From Tuctoria greenei (Eukaryota; Streptophyta; Magnoliopsida; Poales; Poaceae), in the NCBI GenBank assembly GCA_036927565.1, contig JAYESD010000004.1:93934942-93998941 (forward strand): a stretch of DNA of 64,000 nucleotides, given 5' to 3'. Below are positions 11,164 through 22,709 of the stretch, piece by piece (positions within the stretch are counted from its first letter, which is position 1; every line of letters begins with the position of its first letter). Under the pieces are notes generated by a model. That model made no database searches. It had not been told where the DNA came from and worked only from the letters and a program-made list of their open reading frames with translations. The position numbers were made by a program, and so were the translations under genes.

Positions 11164-11679
11164 TTAACTTAAGACTTGGTATTTTTCAGATTCTAGTTTT
11201 GTTGCTTTGCCATCACGAATTTTACTCTTCTCAAAATGCACAATTTCAACATGAGTCATGGGAAGCAAAGTGATTTTCTTTCCTTTATGCATGAGAGTAT
11301 ATTTATTAGTTCCACCTTGATGAATAGCATTTATATTGAATTCCCAAGGACGACCCAATAAAAAAGAACAAGCATCCATAGGTACGACATCAAAATTAGC
11401 AAAATCATTATAAGAATCAATTGAAAAATGTATTCTTGCTGTTTGTGTTACTCGAACCTTACCGCTGTTGTTGAACCATTGAATGTGGTATGGATGAGGG
11501 TGTGCTCTTGTTGTCAAACCAAGTTTCTTGACGACATCTATGTTCACCAAGTTATTGCAGCTACCTCCATCAATTATAGTGTGTACACAGCAGTCCTTGA
11601 CAACGAGAAACATGTGGAAGAGGTTGTGTTGTTCTAGCTTGTCGTTGACCTCCACTTTGGAGCTCAAGGCACACTGCAC
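11164..11679 (-). pseudogene. CRM-like aspartic protease region
   Basis: An open stretch of 171 codons. It carries CCVHTIIDGGSCNNLVN, a retropepsin-like active-site segment with D-G-G where D-S-G or D-T-G is commoner, and ILLGRPW-type residues (CSFLLGRPWEFN) typical of gypsy protease C-termini. It sits between gag and RT as expected. The rest of the linker to RT is degraded. Confidence 0.75.
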
Positions 11680-11851
11680 AATGCTCCTATAGTTCTCCGT
11701 CGCCGCTGTACCAAGTACCTCTTCATTGGTGTGTTCGTCATTTGGATGTGAACGTTAGTAGCAAGAGAATATTTGTCTTCAACATCTAAAGTACTATCAT
11801 ACCCGCCATCATCGCGTGCTATGTATGCTCATTTGCTCAGACAATCTCTCA

Positions 11852-12913
11852 TCATGTGACCTGGCAGCGGTGACACTTAATGTCGGAAGTACGACTTGTA
11901 GAAGGAGTGGATGACGAAGGATTGAATGATGTCGTCTTGCTGCCCTCCGACACATGAGAAGGTGGACCAGCAGATGTAGTTCGTTGGCCGCCATTGTATG
12001 GTGTAGTCGCTGCACGGAAGTTCAAAGATGGTGCTATTTTGAATGGTGTAGACATCGAACGTGCCGTGAAGTGGCTCCTCGTGCGTTGTTGTTGTTGTCG
12101 GCCCTGCAATTCTTTTTTTGCCAACATAGCAAGCTGAAACAATCTGTTAACAGTATCATATTCCGTGTAATGTACAATGTCATGAATTTCACGCCTCAAC
12201 CCCCATAAAACGAGCTATTTTATCATCCATGTCCTCTACTACCCCACAACGCAGCATACCCTTTTGTAACTCTTGATAATACTCCTCTACGAACATGTTA
12301 CTTTGATCTAAGCGCTGCAATTTTTTGCAAAGGTTCTGCTGAAAAGAAGGAGGAACAAATCGAACACGCATAGCTTCTTTAATCTATCCAATGTTGGAGG
12401 ATCTGTTCTAGTTTTAACAAGTTCATTCCACCATATGATAGCAAAGTCCTTAAACTCACTAGTGGCTTGACGAACTCTATGTTGTTCAGGAACAAGATGG
12501 ACATTAAATTTTTGGTCTACTGTCACATCCCAATAAAGATAAGACTCAACATCATAAGCACCAGAAAAAGATGGTGTAGTCAATTTCACTTTAGCAAAAG
12601 GATCATCAGGAGGGTGATTATAATTGTTATGGCGATTATTACCTCCCATACCTCGACGATAAAGTGGAAGTTTTGGCTGATTGTTGTGATCTTCCATATC
12701 ATCATAAACATTGTCTTCATGTATTTTATCAAGAGGCAACCGAGTCTCAAGAGTATTCATCCGAAGAGCAAGGTCATCTAGTTGGCGAGTCAAGTTCACC
12801 AATGACTCCTCCGTTGATGCATTGCTTTTGGTGAATATATCTGTCATCACCTTCATCATATCACATAACTTAGCATGTTGAACGCATTTGTCGTGATTGT
12901 TTTCTCCTACCAT
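11852..12913 (-). pseudogene. CRM-like gag, broken
   Basis: ATG at 12913 (minus) opens a frame with a heptad-like N-terminal helix (LTRQLDDLALRMNTLETRL) and then the gypsy gag core: FSGAYDVESYLYW, FAIIWWNELV. A frameshift near 12370 leads into RFVPPSFQQNLCKKLQRLDQ and EEYYQELQKGMLRCG. A second change near 12190 leads to a Ser/Thr-rich linker and the start of a zinc knuckle (CHRCQ) near 11860. Gag would form the capsid and nucleocapsid; this copy cannot. Confidence 0.82.
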
Positions 12914-14120
12914 TGTTAGTAGGAAACAAAAGACAACAAAAATATGTCATCCCTATCAACTACATTGACAATGTGAAAGGTGGAAGAAAACAATCTCTCT
13001 CGCTCTTACAAATGTTCTTACCGACACAACAGGTGGTGTAGATGGTGAGATGAACTGATGAAGTGTGGGATGATTGCAAAGGTACCTGTTATGCTCAAGA
13101 GAAAAGTGAAGCTTGGATGGCACAATATGGTGGCTAATGAGCAGAAATCGTTAACAGGTATACAAAGTTGAATAAGTATTCAATGTAGAAAACTGTTGCT
13201 GGTCAACCAAGTGCTCGAGGGCTTAGCACAACACAAGAAAGTAACAAGGCAAAAGAAAGACAGAATGATATAACCAACAATCACAGCACAAGTGGTATAA
13301 GACAATTGCTTTAATATGCATGCTCACTAATTTTTTTTATTTTTGTGATATTTTTTGTTTACTCAGGAGCACAAAAATAGGAAGCACACAAATTTGTAGC
13401 TCAATTGGATGTAATATGCGGCCTATAGAAAATCAAGAAGAATCTTTAAAATTCGTGCTGAAACTTCGGAGGCCGGATAGCCTATCTTCCGAGGGGAATT
13501 TGGGCAATCTAAATTCGCTGAACGTGGTGAAGCTGCAAAAAATCCTATGCAAAATTTTGCGTAGATCAATTTGAAAAAAATATTACCCGATTTTGAGTTC
13601 GTATGCGAAAGTTATGGCCGTTTTAAGGTATGTTGTCCGAGTTACACTTTTTGGATGTTGATTCCAACTCGGTTTGAGAACATAACTCGCAATCGAATAT
13701 GAAAATGATTGAAACTTTGCACGACGACTGATGAAATGGTGTGTGATGATTTAGGGATGACTGACACAAAGATTTGTCACCTAATCTTGGGCTGGCGATG
13801 CTGGAGTTCACGCAAGGCGCCTAGCTAGGGCAAACCGATGAACGTGGTAGATCAGTTCGTTGTTTAGGGATTGTAGAATAGGTGTCGAACAGCAAGAAAA
13901 CGAGCACAAAACACGATAATTAGGATCCAAAACTCAAAGCTAAACCAACAACAAAATTGGACCACATGAATGCAAACTCAATAATGCAAACTGAAAAACA
14001 AAACTACAGGCACTATAGTCTAGGAAGCGGTAAAAACCATTTTTTGTGTCTTTTCTGTGGACTCTCAGTACGAAACAAAACTGATCTAATGGAAGGAAAA
14101 CGAAGATACCTCACGGGCAA
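12914..14120 (-). other. CRM-like gypsy 5' leader (non-coding)
   Basis: Between the primer site and gag I see no convincing ORF, repeat or structural RNA. The position corresponds to the untranslated leader, which would carry packaging signals. Confidence 0.6.
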
Positions 14121-14122
14121 CC

Positions 14123-14139
14123 GGGAAATCTGATACCAA
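14123..14139 (-). promoter_or_regulatory. CRM-like gypsy primer binding site (initiator tRNA-Met)
   Basis: On the minus strand TTGGTATCAGA lies one to two bases after the 5' LTR end, the usual iMet primer site of plant gypsy elements. Confidence 0.85.
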
Positions 14140-14140
14140 C

Positions 14141-15009
14141 TGATTAGTAGTTTAGGCCCGATCTTCCGAAAGGTAATAGATAAGTCGATTGAGGTGGAGA
14201 ACTCGACATTGATGATCCGCGACACTCGAGCAGCTCGAATACCTCTGCAATCACTACACCACCACTCCGTTGGTTATCAACCATGCTGCACACACTTGAC
14301 CTCTGCAAGAAAGCTAATCTCTGCAAGTGCAACCGAGAACACAAGCAAGAACGTAGAAGACACGATCTGAAATCGTGAAGTTGGGGTCTCACAAACCTTA
14401 GAACGGTGATATTATTAATCTAAGCAAAACCCGCTGAATATGACCGCGGCTGCAGTATTTAAAGTCTAGGTATCGGCTAAAAAACTCTTAGACGTGTTTC
14501 CAATGGACTCATACGGGATACAAGGCCCAAAGGCCCGATTCGGTGGCACAACATCGGACAGAAATATGGACTCGACTTGTTTCGACGATTCCCGATGAAT
14601 TTGGAAGAATTTTGAGGTGAGACCAGAGCCATTGAAAATTTTATCTTCTCCTCTTTATGTGCATATGTAGAAAGATAAAAACAGAGTCCATTTGCATCCT
14701 GAGCGTCCATTTTAAGGTGGACTGCTCCTGGACTCTGAGTTGACTTCAAGTCCGAGTTGTAAACTGATTCCATCAACATGTGGACGTCCCAGCTGGTTCT
14801 CCATGTTCCCAAGGCCTCTTCCCTTCACTTGTTGATCTTATCCATTGTTCTTAATAACAATTAAATCATCATATAGCAATCTATTCTCAAACTCACATGC
14901 AAAGGAAGTTAGGAGCAAGTTCACCTGCTGATTTATTAACCGTGCTCATTCTCTTGTGATTGGTCCTTGCAGTTCAATGTGCGTCTCCGCTGTTGTGATG
15001 TCCTCATCA
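14141..15009 (-). repeat. CRM-like gypsy 5' LTR
   Basis: 869 bp, same length as the 3' copy. The TATA-like element is at plus 14455-14463. It is followed on the right by the target duplication TACCT. Confidence 0.88.
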
Positions 15010-15014
15010 TACCT

Positions 15015-16642
15015 GGCGCAAGAGATAGGTTGCATTGTTGATTAAGCTCCCAGAGGTTTACCAATTCTAATAGGAGGGTCACCGTCAAATTGTGAGCTAC
15101 ATCACATATCCATCTTCCATCCGTCAGCGCCTGTGCCACTGAAAGCTTCTTGTGCCGGCTGTGCTTGAAAAGAGCTGGGAACACATGACTCAGCGCCAAA
15201 CCTTCGAACAGCATGGTGCCCAAAAACTTGCCGTGTTACCATTCCCAACAATGACAGTAGTGGATGCCACAAACAGATCCTTGTCCAACGTGTCTGTCGA
15301 AGTGTCCATCCCGAGCCATGGTCTTTGGGGAGCATTCCATTCGAGCCAAAGCCAACGGATACGTAATGCCCGTCCCCATTTCTCCAAATCATGGATTCCT
15401 AAGCCTCCTCTTTCCAATACTCAGCAGACCGTTGCCCAGTTCACTTTACAGTGTCCTCCCCGGACATCAGTGCACCCAGCCCATAGGAAGGACCTTCGTG
15501 CCTTGTCGATTTCTCTTATGAATTTCTTGGGCAGTTTTAGAACGGACATTGTATACATTGGCAGCGCACTCAACACTGAATGAACCAGCTCCCGCCTCCT
15601 TGCCAAAGACAACAGCTTACCACGCCAAGCGGCTAATCTATCTAGTATTCTGTCATTGATGTGTTGCAAGTGCATCATTCGAAGCTGCCCAAGAATCACC
15701 AGGATGCCCAAGTACTGTTGGGGCGGCTCCACTTGTTGGCCTACGAAATTCAGCAATACCTCTTGCAGTTTAGTACTGGAAGTTTGGATCGGCATCACTG
15801 TACTTTTCATCAAATTAATGTGAAGGCCAGTCGCGTTCCCAAAGGACTCGAGTATTTTAAGGGTTGCATTGACTTCACCTTGGACGGGGTTTAAAAAGAC
15901 TATGACATCATCAACATATAATGAAATCCGCAGTTTTACCTCTGGTTTTGACAGCGGAGATACAATACCGGATTCAGTTGCTTGCTGAATAACCCCCTGC
16001 AAGGTGTCCATTGCAGGGATGAAGAAGAGAGGCGATAGGGGATCCCCTTGTCTGAGGCCTCTTTGGTGCTTGATCCAGTTCCCTTGCATTCCATTAAGTT
16101 TGACTGAGGAGGACGATGAAGACAGAAGCATAGCCACCCAATTTGTCCATCTATGGGGAAACCCTTTTCTTTGCAACAAATCAAGCAAGTATCTCCAATG
16201 CACCGAATCAAAGGCCTTGCTTATGTCAGTCTTGAACATAAGTAAAGGCTTTTGCTTCCTGTGAAATAGCCTTGTGATGTTTCAAACATATAGTAAATTA
16301 TGAGTGATGCTCCGACCCCGGATGAATGCACTTTGTGAGATTGACGTGATGCGGTCCATGTGCCCAGCTAGCCGAGTGTCGAGTATTTTGGGGATTAGCT
16401 TACCAAAAGAATGAACAATACTAATAGGCCGAAAAATCCTTGGGCATCTCGGCCATATCACTTTTGGGTAGGAGAGTTATCATTGCACCATTAAGTTTCA
16501 CTAGGCCGTTTGCATGGTAGTGATAAAAGCAGTGAAGTGCGTCCATCACTGACATCTTGATCATCTCCCAACAAGTTTTATAAAAGTCAAGTGTAAATCC
16601 ATCCAGCCCGGTGCCTTTTCGGAGGGCATTGGCATGATAGCA
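15015..16642 (-). mobile_element. LINE, segment 3: reverse transcriptase region
   Basis: The minus strand shows a non-LTR (L1-type) reverse transcriptase. From right to left: APGLDGFTLDFYKTCWEMIK near 16610-16550, then the RT core, then the thumb, then the start of the zinc-binding region (GGLGIHDLEKWGRALRIRW near 15420-15360) and VTLLLELVNLWELNQQ near 15060. The LINE is cut at 15014/15015 by the CRM-like gypsy and at 16642/16643 by a copia LTR. Its endonuclease domain and ORF1 would lie further right and are not in the window. Confidence 0.88.
15421..16239 (-). pseudogene. LINE reverse transcriptase core
   Basis: This is the longest open piece of the LINE, 272 codons. It starts at MFKTDISKAFDSVHW (RT motif A), then GLRQGDPLSPLFF (motif B) and ISLYVDDVIVF (the catalytic Y-x-D-D box, intact). 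The thumb follows (QYLGILVILGQL, then AAWRGKLLSLARRRELVHSV, WAGC). The enzyme copies LINE RNA at the nicked target. The frame is open here but is broken on both sides by frameshifts and by the two LTR insertions, so no full ORF2 protein exists. Confidence 0.88.
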
Positions 16643-17131
16643 TGTCTATGATAGAAATATGAGTTGATGGGATCTTAGCTTAGCCACTAATCACCTCAGC
16701 TTAGGGTTAATCAAGTAGTAAACAATCAAGTCCTAATGTAACCATGATGCAATTAGCAGTAAAATAGAATCAGGAATAGGAGATTAATACGCACCATGGG
16801 GCATACCTGAGGGAGTAGAGTTGGAGACCTTGATGCATCAGCCATGGCGGTTGACCACGTGAAGTGTCAGAAGGCAGCCTTCTCCGACCTTTTTTCCTCT
16901 CACTGATCGGAAGTGCTTAGTGATTAGGGTGTGGACACCGTGATTAATCAGCCAAATCCAATCTCTAAGAAGTAGCCCAACTTATATAGGGTGAGGGAAC
17001 GATCGAGAGGGCCTCCCAACCAATTTGGTTGGAGTGTCCCGATCAGACACGGTGGATGAGATTCTGAGAAGATTGAGCCGGTTACAAATTGTAACCAACT
17101 CCATGTGCTTTCACGTGGTCATATTCTAACA
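16643..17131 (-). repeat. Copia remnant 3' LTR
   Basis: TG..CA ends on the minus strand. A clear TATA box, CACCCTATATAAGTTG on the minus strand, lies near plus 16979-16994. No second LTR is in the window. Confidence 0.78.
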
Positions 17132-17565
17132 TTCTCCCCCTTGACCACGAAACTAAGTAACTTCAAAACTAAAACTACTTACATTTTCTTATGCTTGATA
17201 TAAAGGGAACGACACATCGAAAATAGCCATTTATGTATGACCACGTTACATCTCACACTTAGAAATATAACCTAATTTCTGAGTTTGGCCCCCCAAGGAT
17301 CTAGGAGATCATAAGTTCTTCCTTAAACCCATGCAAGTTATGTGTTCATGAAACACATTGGGTGGAAGTCTCTTTTGTATGCGGTACCACATCTAATTGC
17401 TCGATTATCAATGCTTAGTATGATCCTTGATTTATTTCTTTTGCAAGATAGAGCTGATGTCAATGTCTTTGGCAGCACATTTGACTTGCTGCCTCAGAAG
17501 TGCAAATAACTTACGTGGTATATGCTGCCTACCACTTCTTAGTTCGGATTTTCTTATGGTGTACT
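16643..17565 (-). mobile_element. Copia remnant: 3' LTR and adjoining 3' untranslated region
   Basis: A 489 bp LTR (16643-17131) reads TGTTAGAATATGACC to TATCATAGACA on the minus strand. It is followed on the inner side by a polypurine tract (plus TTCTCCCCCTTGACC, 17132-17146), so it is the 3' LTR of a minus-strand element. Its outer end abuts the LINE. The next 430 bp are non-coding and probably belong to the same element's 3' end. At about 17566 a truncated gypsy LTR takes over. The element continues at 18667-19354; its 5' half is missing. Confidence 0.75.
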
Positions 17566-18666
17566 GGGTTGGATGATATCGTGGTTTTGCTTGCCTTAGA
17601 TCTAAGGACTGGTTCATACGAGAATAAGCCAGCACTACAGTGCCACCACAAGGCCAAGTATGGGCGCGACGTAGCTGAATAATTAGGTGCGCTACTAGTA
17701 TTGTATGGACCACTGGGTGGTGCAGGGAGTGGGAGTCGAGGAGGGCTACCCTGGGATTTGCATGGCACACGAGGGGGGCACGTGGGTGGTAGAATGATGA
17801 TCCAAGCCTGCCGGTGAAACCTTAGTGGGTCCGTACATACTAGTAGTCCCTTTTGATGTCTTGGCCACACACCAATGGAAGTGTGATAATGCATAATAGA
17901 GGTTCTTAGTCACCGAAAGGAGATGAAATCACGAACATGTGGGTAAAGTGGTACAACCTCTGTAGAGTGTTAGAAAACTATCATGATAGTCGTGCACCCG
18001 ATCATGAGCATCTGGACAACTTCAATGATTAGAGTTGGACTTGGGATTTGGGATGGTTAAGATATGGTTATGAGTTGGGTTATGTTATATGAGTATGGAT
18101 GGTTATGAAGGTGAGAAATTGGCATATGGATGGTTATTAAATTCATGGATGAGATATGGTGGTAATTGAGAATGATGGATATGGATTATGATGTTTACTT
18201 GGGATATGATGGGAATTAAACTCACATAGACATTTTAGACTGCTTTTACATGTTTATGAATGTACTTTTCTGCAATTATCCATTAATTATTGTCCTTGTT
18301 TTTAGCTACATGTCATACTTTCCCACACTTGCTAAGTACGACATGTGCTCACCCTTGCGATTCCCCCACCAACAGTTTTAAGTGTGTTTGGAGTATCATG
18401 AGAATCATGCGAAGTTCTAGGTTGTGTGCTATCATAAATTGCCTGTGGATTGGAGCCGCACTGCCTAGTTTAGTTATATTTCCGCTATAATAGTAATAAT
18501 TAGAGACTTGTAATTCATGAATCATTGGATTATTGTAATAAGGTACCTACTTACTTTTGTGACATAGTTATTTTTGTATATCATTTGTGATGCACTCGTG
18601 TATGTGTGATGAACATTCTGGGCACATATGCGTTCACTTGGTTCATTTTCGGAATCGGGTGTCACA
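17566..18666 (+). repeat. 5'-truncated LTR of the element-F gypsy family
   Basis: About 1.1 kb, clearly similar to the second half of the LTR at 19355-22691: shared blocks start at TGGGTTGGATG (17566 versus 21527) and end at GGTGTCACA (18666 versus 22691). It lacks the first 2 kb of the LTR. No primer site follows the end, so it is the remains of a 3' or solo LTR. It splits the copia remnant. Confidence 0.75.
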
Positions 18667-19354
18667 TTTCGACAGCAGAAAGCTTTGGAACCAATTTTAT
18701 TCGGTCGATCTCTTAGTGATTCTCGTACTAATTAACCTTGACTTATCTGAGCAGACGAGTTTATTTGCATACATACCCTACTCTTAAAGTACGTTCTCAT
18801 GTATGCATAATAAACTCAATATCCCTTAATGTAAAAATTAGAGGATAACTCTTATTATTATCTAATAGTAGATTGACATTATACTTGTCAGCAAAATCTT
18901 ATCTACAAAGTACAAGAAATTTTGATTTCCCATTCTAATCTTAGTAAAAACTAAATCATTGTCCTTATTCTTAGTATAACCTAAACTAACTAATTTATTT
19001 ATGGAATTTGAGATACTATGTATTTCATATGTTCCTGAGCTTAATGATAGACCTTTAGGTTGTCACATAGACAATCTTGTGTAGATCCCAATTGATAAAT
19101 GTCATTATTACATCAACCTGATGGAATACTAAGTCATAATGCGCCGCTAATGTTTCAGTGATTCTGAACCTCAGTTGAGGCAGTTGAGCATGACTTAACA
19201 TTATCAATGTCTCCTTAATAAAACTATTAGCCACAAGTCTGACATTATAAGTTTCAACTTTTCATCTTTGGAGTCACGTTTAATTGTGTAAACACTTGAC
19301 AACCTGCTATTTTGGCTCTATTAGGGCTGTTGACTGAATTGTAGGCTTTATTGG
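18667..19354 (-). mobile_element. Copia remnant: degraded reverse transcriptase
   Basis: The minus strand near 19050-18860 still encodes ISNSINKLVSLGYTKNKDND and, a little further, GNQNFLYFVDKILLTS. This follows the copia RT pattern around the Y-V-D-D box, here F-V-D-K, so the catalytic pair is lost. Other frames hold scattered matches only. Same strand and expected order as the LTR at 16643-17131, so very likely the same element. Confidence 0.6.
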
Positions 19355-19471
19355 TGTAACACCCTCATTTTCATGCATCATGCATTGCTTACATCATGAA
19401 ATATGTTTAACATTAATCCACATAAAAAGGAACAAGTTTAAAATGAATTAGAAGCAAAATCGCGCTCAAAA

Positions 19472-19796
19472 AGTCTGAGAAGTGCGGACTTGTCTGATTT
19501 GCCTCAGACTAGTCTGGATTTCTCTCTGTACCCATTTTGGACATGTCTGTTTTCTCGCGGACAACTCCATTTTTCTCTCTGTACCGTTTTCGGACTTGTC
19601 CGGTCCATTGCGGACTAGTCCGGTAATCCCATCCTTGAAAATTTTGCTAAGTCCCCGGACTTGTCCGTTTTCCACCGGACTTGTCCGTTTTGCTCTCTGA
19701 CCAAGTTCAGACTTGTCTGATTTCATACCAGACTTATCCACTTTTGTCTCTGTCTAACATCGGACTAGTCCGGTCTAGTACGGGCTTGTCCGGTGT
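19472..19796 (+). repeat. Array of short palindromes in the U3 of element F
   Basis: About twelve copies of a 10-13 bp palindrome-like motif (CGGACTAGTCCG, CGGACTTGTCCG, CAGACTTGTCTG and variants) occur in about 320 bp. They are often paired and separated by a TCTCTCTGTACC-like spacer that recurs every 50-60 bp. Two more copies lie at about 20322-20354. The array ends about 170 bp before the TATA box, the place for U3 control elements. Confidence 0.85.
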
Positions 19797-19968
19797 TCGC
19801 GATTCCAATTCAATCTTTTCTTCCATGACTTGTTTTGGGTTTTTACTTTAAGTGGGCCCAAGGACATCATGTCTAACCTTTTTGGAGCCCATATGGGACC
19901 CCGCATCAGCCTCCACCCACCCCTAACTCAAAATCCATCAAACCCTACACCTCCACCCCTATATAAAC

Positions 19969-19979
19969 AACCCAACACC
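19969..19979 (+). promoter_or_regulatory. TATA box of the element F LTR
   Basis: CTATATAAACA is followed by an A/C-rich stretch (CAACCCAACACCCC) as in plant core promoters. Transcription would start about 30 bp downstream, marking the U3/R border. Confidence 0.7.
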
Positions 19980-20706
19980 CCAACTTTACATCTCTTTGCC
20001 ACAATTGAAAGCACCACAAACCCTAGTTCATGGGAGCCACCACCAAGGGGAGATCCAACAGCAAGGAGGAGAAGGAGATTACAAAGGACGATCAAGCAAT
20101 CAAGATCTTCATCGAGTTTCGTTCTTCATCACCAATTCACCTTCAACCCTTCATCACCAACCCTAGATCGTCAAGATCCAAGTGTTGCATCCAAACTCTT
20201 GATCCTTGGAGTTCTAAACACGTGGTATACCTTCTACTTTCTCTTTCCCATGTGAATTCAACCCCAATTCTCCAAATTCTCGTAGATCAAGAAAACCCTA
20301 ACTCGCTGGTTCTGCATAGGGCGGACTAGTCCGACCCCTAGTGGACTTGTCCGACCTCTAGATTCGTTTAATATTGAATTAATTCCAATTTGATGTAAAT
20401 TAACTTGAAACCATTGAAAATGATTTATGAACAATAACAGAAACTCATTAACAAGGTTTACTACATATTGCATTAATCATGAATGTCATATCATATTGAG
20501 TAATATATGAGCATTTATTGATTGTAATCTTGTTTTGTATGTTTGCTGCGCGGAATAGAAGGTTCTAGGCTAGAGGGTGCTGCCGAGGACCTCCAGTATC
20601 AGAACTTTGAAGTCTTTGACCCTAACCAAGCTTAGGAGCGAGGCAAGTGTCCTTGATCATATTGATCCTAGTTTTTAATTTTTTTGTTTTCAAACTTGCA
20701 TGCCTG

Positions 20707-21272
20707 TAGGGGTGGGCAAAAAAACCGGGACCGGAAAAACCGAATCGAAAAAACTGAGACCAAGACCGAAAAGACCGAAATATCAGGTATTGGGTACCTA
20801 TTCGGGTATCAAATCTAAATAACCGATATATTAATTTCGAATTCGGGTATCACTCTCGGGTACCCAAAATAACCGAATAACCGAACAATAAAATCTCAAG
20901 TTAAATTATAATCTATGAATTCTAAACAATATGGATTGTGATATTTCATTTGTAAGTTTTGATATGTGAGATAATTAGGTTAAACTATTTATTTACGATC
21001 CATCATTAATTAACTAATAATGTATTGTCTTTCGAGATTAAATTTAGGAACGATATTAAAATTATATTGATTATTGAGAGCATGAAGTAAGAATAATGTA
21101 CAATTTCGGTATTTTGGGTAAAACCGAAGACCGAACCGGAATTTAAGTACCCAAAAATTTTGGGTACCTAATATTTGTATAACATTTCGGGTAGTGATTT
21201 TCAAAAACCGAAATTCAAAAAGACCGAAATGACCGAACCGAATTTACTGGGTAGACCGAATGCCCACCCCTA
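20707..21272 (+). mobile_element. hAT-type MITE inside the element F LTR
   Basis: 566 bp with perfect 12 bp terminal inverted repeats TAGGGGTGGGCA / TGCCCACCCCTA. It is flanked by 8 bp duplications differing at one base (CATGCCTG at 20699-20706, CATGCTTG at 21273-21280), the hAT target size. It has no ORF. The interior is dense in ACCGAA/TTCGGT and GGGTA words in both orientations near the ends. Strand is arbitrary. Confidence 0.9.
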
Positions 21273-22694
21273 CATGCTTGTGTCAATTTGATGGGACTCC
21301 TATGATAGGAAGTTTACTAGACTTGTTTAACCACCCTTGTTGCTTGGAACACCTAGTATAGAGTCGAGAAGGGCTTTTACCTTTTTGGCTTCGCTCAAAT
21401 TAATTGGAATGGGAAAACAACCAAGTTACTTAATTATAAATTATTGAGATTATGGATAATGTACATGGATGAACATGATTAATGGTAACATGGTAATTGG
21501 TGATCTAAGAAAGCATGGTTTGTGGAATGGGTTGGATGTTATGGTGGTTTGCTTGCCTTGGATCTAGGGACTGGTTCATGCGAGAATAAGCCAGGACAAC
21601 AGTGCCATCACGAGGCCAAATATGGGTGCGGCGTAGCTAATTAATTAGAGTATTGCTGGTATTGCGTGGACTATTTGGAAGAGCGGGGAAGGGGAGTTGG
21701 ATTGGGTTTGTATAAGTGGTGAGACTCCCTGGTACCCGAACAGCACAAGAGGGGGCCCTTGGTTTCGGATGTGCTCAGTTGGAGGCATCGCCACCGGTGA
21801 AACCTCAGTGGGTTTTTACATGCTAGTAGTACCTTTGCAAAGGCTATTTTGTGATCTCTTGGCCACACACCAACTGAAGTGTGAGACGGCATAATAGAGG
21901 TTCTTAGTCACTGAAAGGCGATGAAATCACGAACTTGTGGGTAAAGTGGTACAACCTCTGCAGAGTGTTAAAAATTATCATGATAGCCGTGCTCCCGGTT
22001 ATGAGCACCTGGACAACTTCCATGATTATAGGAAACTAGGGATTTGGGATGGTTATGGTTATGGTAATGGTTATGGTAACGGTTATGGATGGATCTATGA
22101 TAAATGGTTATGGTTAATGATGATGGTAAGAATATGGAATATGGATGAATAGTAAATGATGGATATGAGTTATTGTGTTTATTTGGGATATAATGGGAAT
22201 ACTTCACATAGACATAGTATAATGCTTTTTACTTGTTTTAAATGTACTTTTCAACAATTAGCCATTGTTTATTATCATGCCTTGTTTAAGCTACATGGCA
22301 TACTTTCCACACTTGCTGAGTACGATATGTATTCACCCTTGCAATTCCCCCACCAACAGTTTCGGGTTAGGATTGGGAGTATCAGGATGTTAATAAGGAG
22401 TTCAAGGTTGTGTGCTGCCGTCAGCTTTGCCTGCGGAGTTGCTTGGAGCCGCGCTACCCTTTATGCTCAGTTTGCTTAATTAGATTATTTTCCCTTGCAG
22501 TAGTGTTATCATTAATGATCACTAGAGTTGTAATTTGAGGATTACTTTAAAAATTCAATAAAAGTACTTGTTTAATAATTTGAGCTGTGGTAATTATCTA
22601 TTTATCATTTGTGAATCACTTGTGTATGTGTGTTAAACATCCTGGGCACACATATACTGCACTTGGTTCATTTTCAGAACCAGGTGTCACAAAT

Positions 22695-22709
22695 TGGTAT
22701 CAGAGCCAC
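22695..22709 (+). promoter_or_regulatory. Element F primer binding site (initiator tRNA-Met)
   Basis: TGGTATCAGAGCCAC, three bases after the LTR end. Confidence 0.9.

Larger units (their letters stand above)
7518..15009 (-). mobile_element. Ty3/gypsy chromovirus, CRM-like (centromeric retrotransposon type)
   Basis: The element is 7,492 bp with 869 bp LTRs at 7518-8386 and 14141-15009. It is bounded by a perfect target duplication TACCT (7513-7517 and 15010-15014). The order on the minus strand is LTR, primer site, gag, protease, RT, RNase H, integrase, LTR, which is Ty3/gypsy. The integrase C-terminus (DFGFNPTFNISDLRPYL, then a QEGEDDEDI segment and GPITRARAR) matches what I know of the CRM clade. 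As in CRM elements, the frame runs through the polypurine tract into the 3' LTR. LTRs differ by several percent by eye, and multiple stops and frameshifts make it defective. Its presence alone does not prove a centromeric position. Confidence 0.88.
19355..22691 (+). repeat. Element F 5' LTR (3.3 kb, with nested MITE)
   Basis: Starts TGTAACACCC and ends GGTGTCACA, three bases before the primer site. The first 450 bp hold a palindrome array, followed by a TATA box at 19969-19979. A 566 bp hAT-type MITE lies at 20707-21272. A short GGTTATGG-rich microsatellite is at 22050-22100. The second half is shared with the fragment at 17566-18666. Confidence 0.85.

Noticed and set aside
17432..17894. Minus-strand ORFs of 112 and 121 codons
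   Set aside because: They cross from copia remnant into a gypsy LTR on the other strand; no motif was recognised, so I regard them as chance ORFs.
17566..18666. Complete solo LTR
   Set aside because: It lacks about the first 2 kb of the family LTR, and no target duplication could be identified.
22050..22100. GGTTATGG-rich repeat as a possible telomere-like tract
   Set aside because: The unit is irregular and not the plant TTTAGGG; it lies inside a gypsy LTR and is a short microsatellite.
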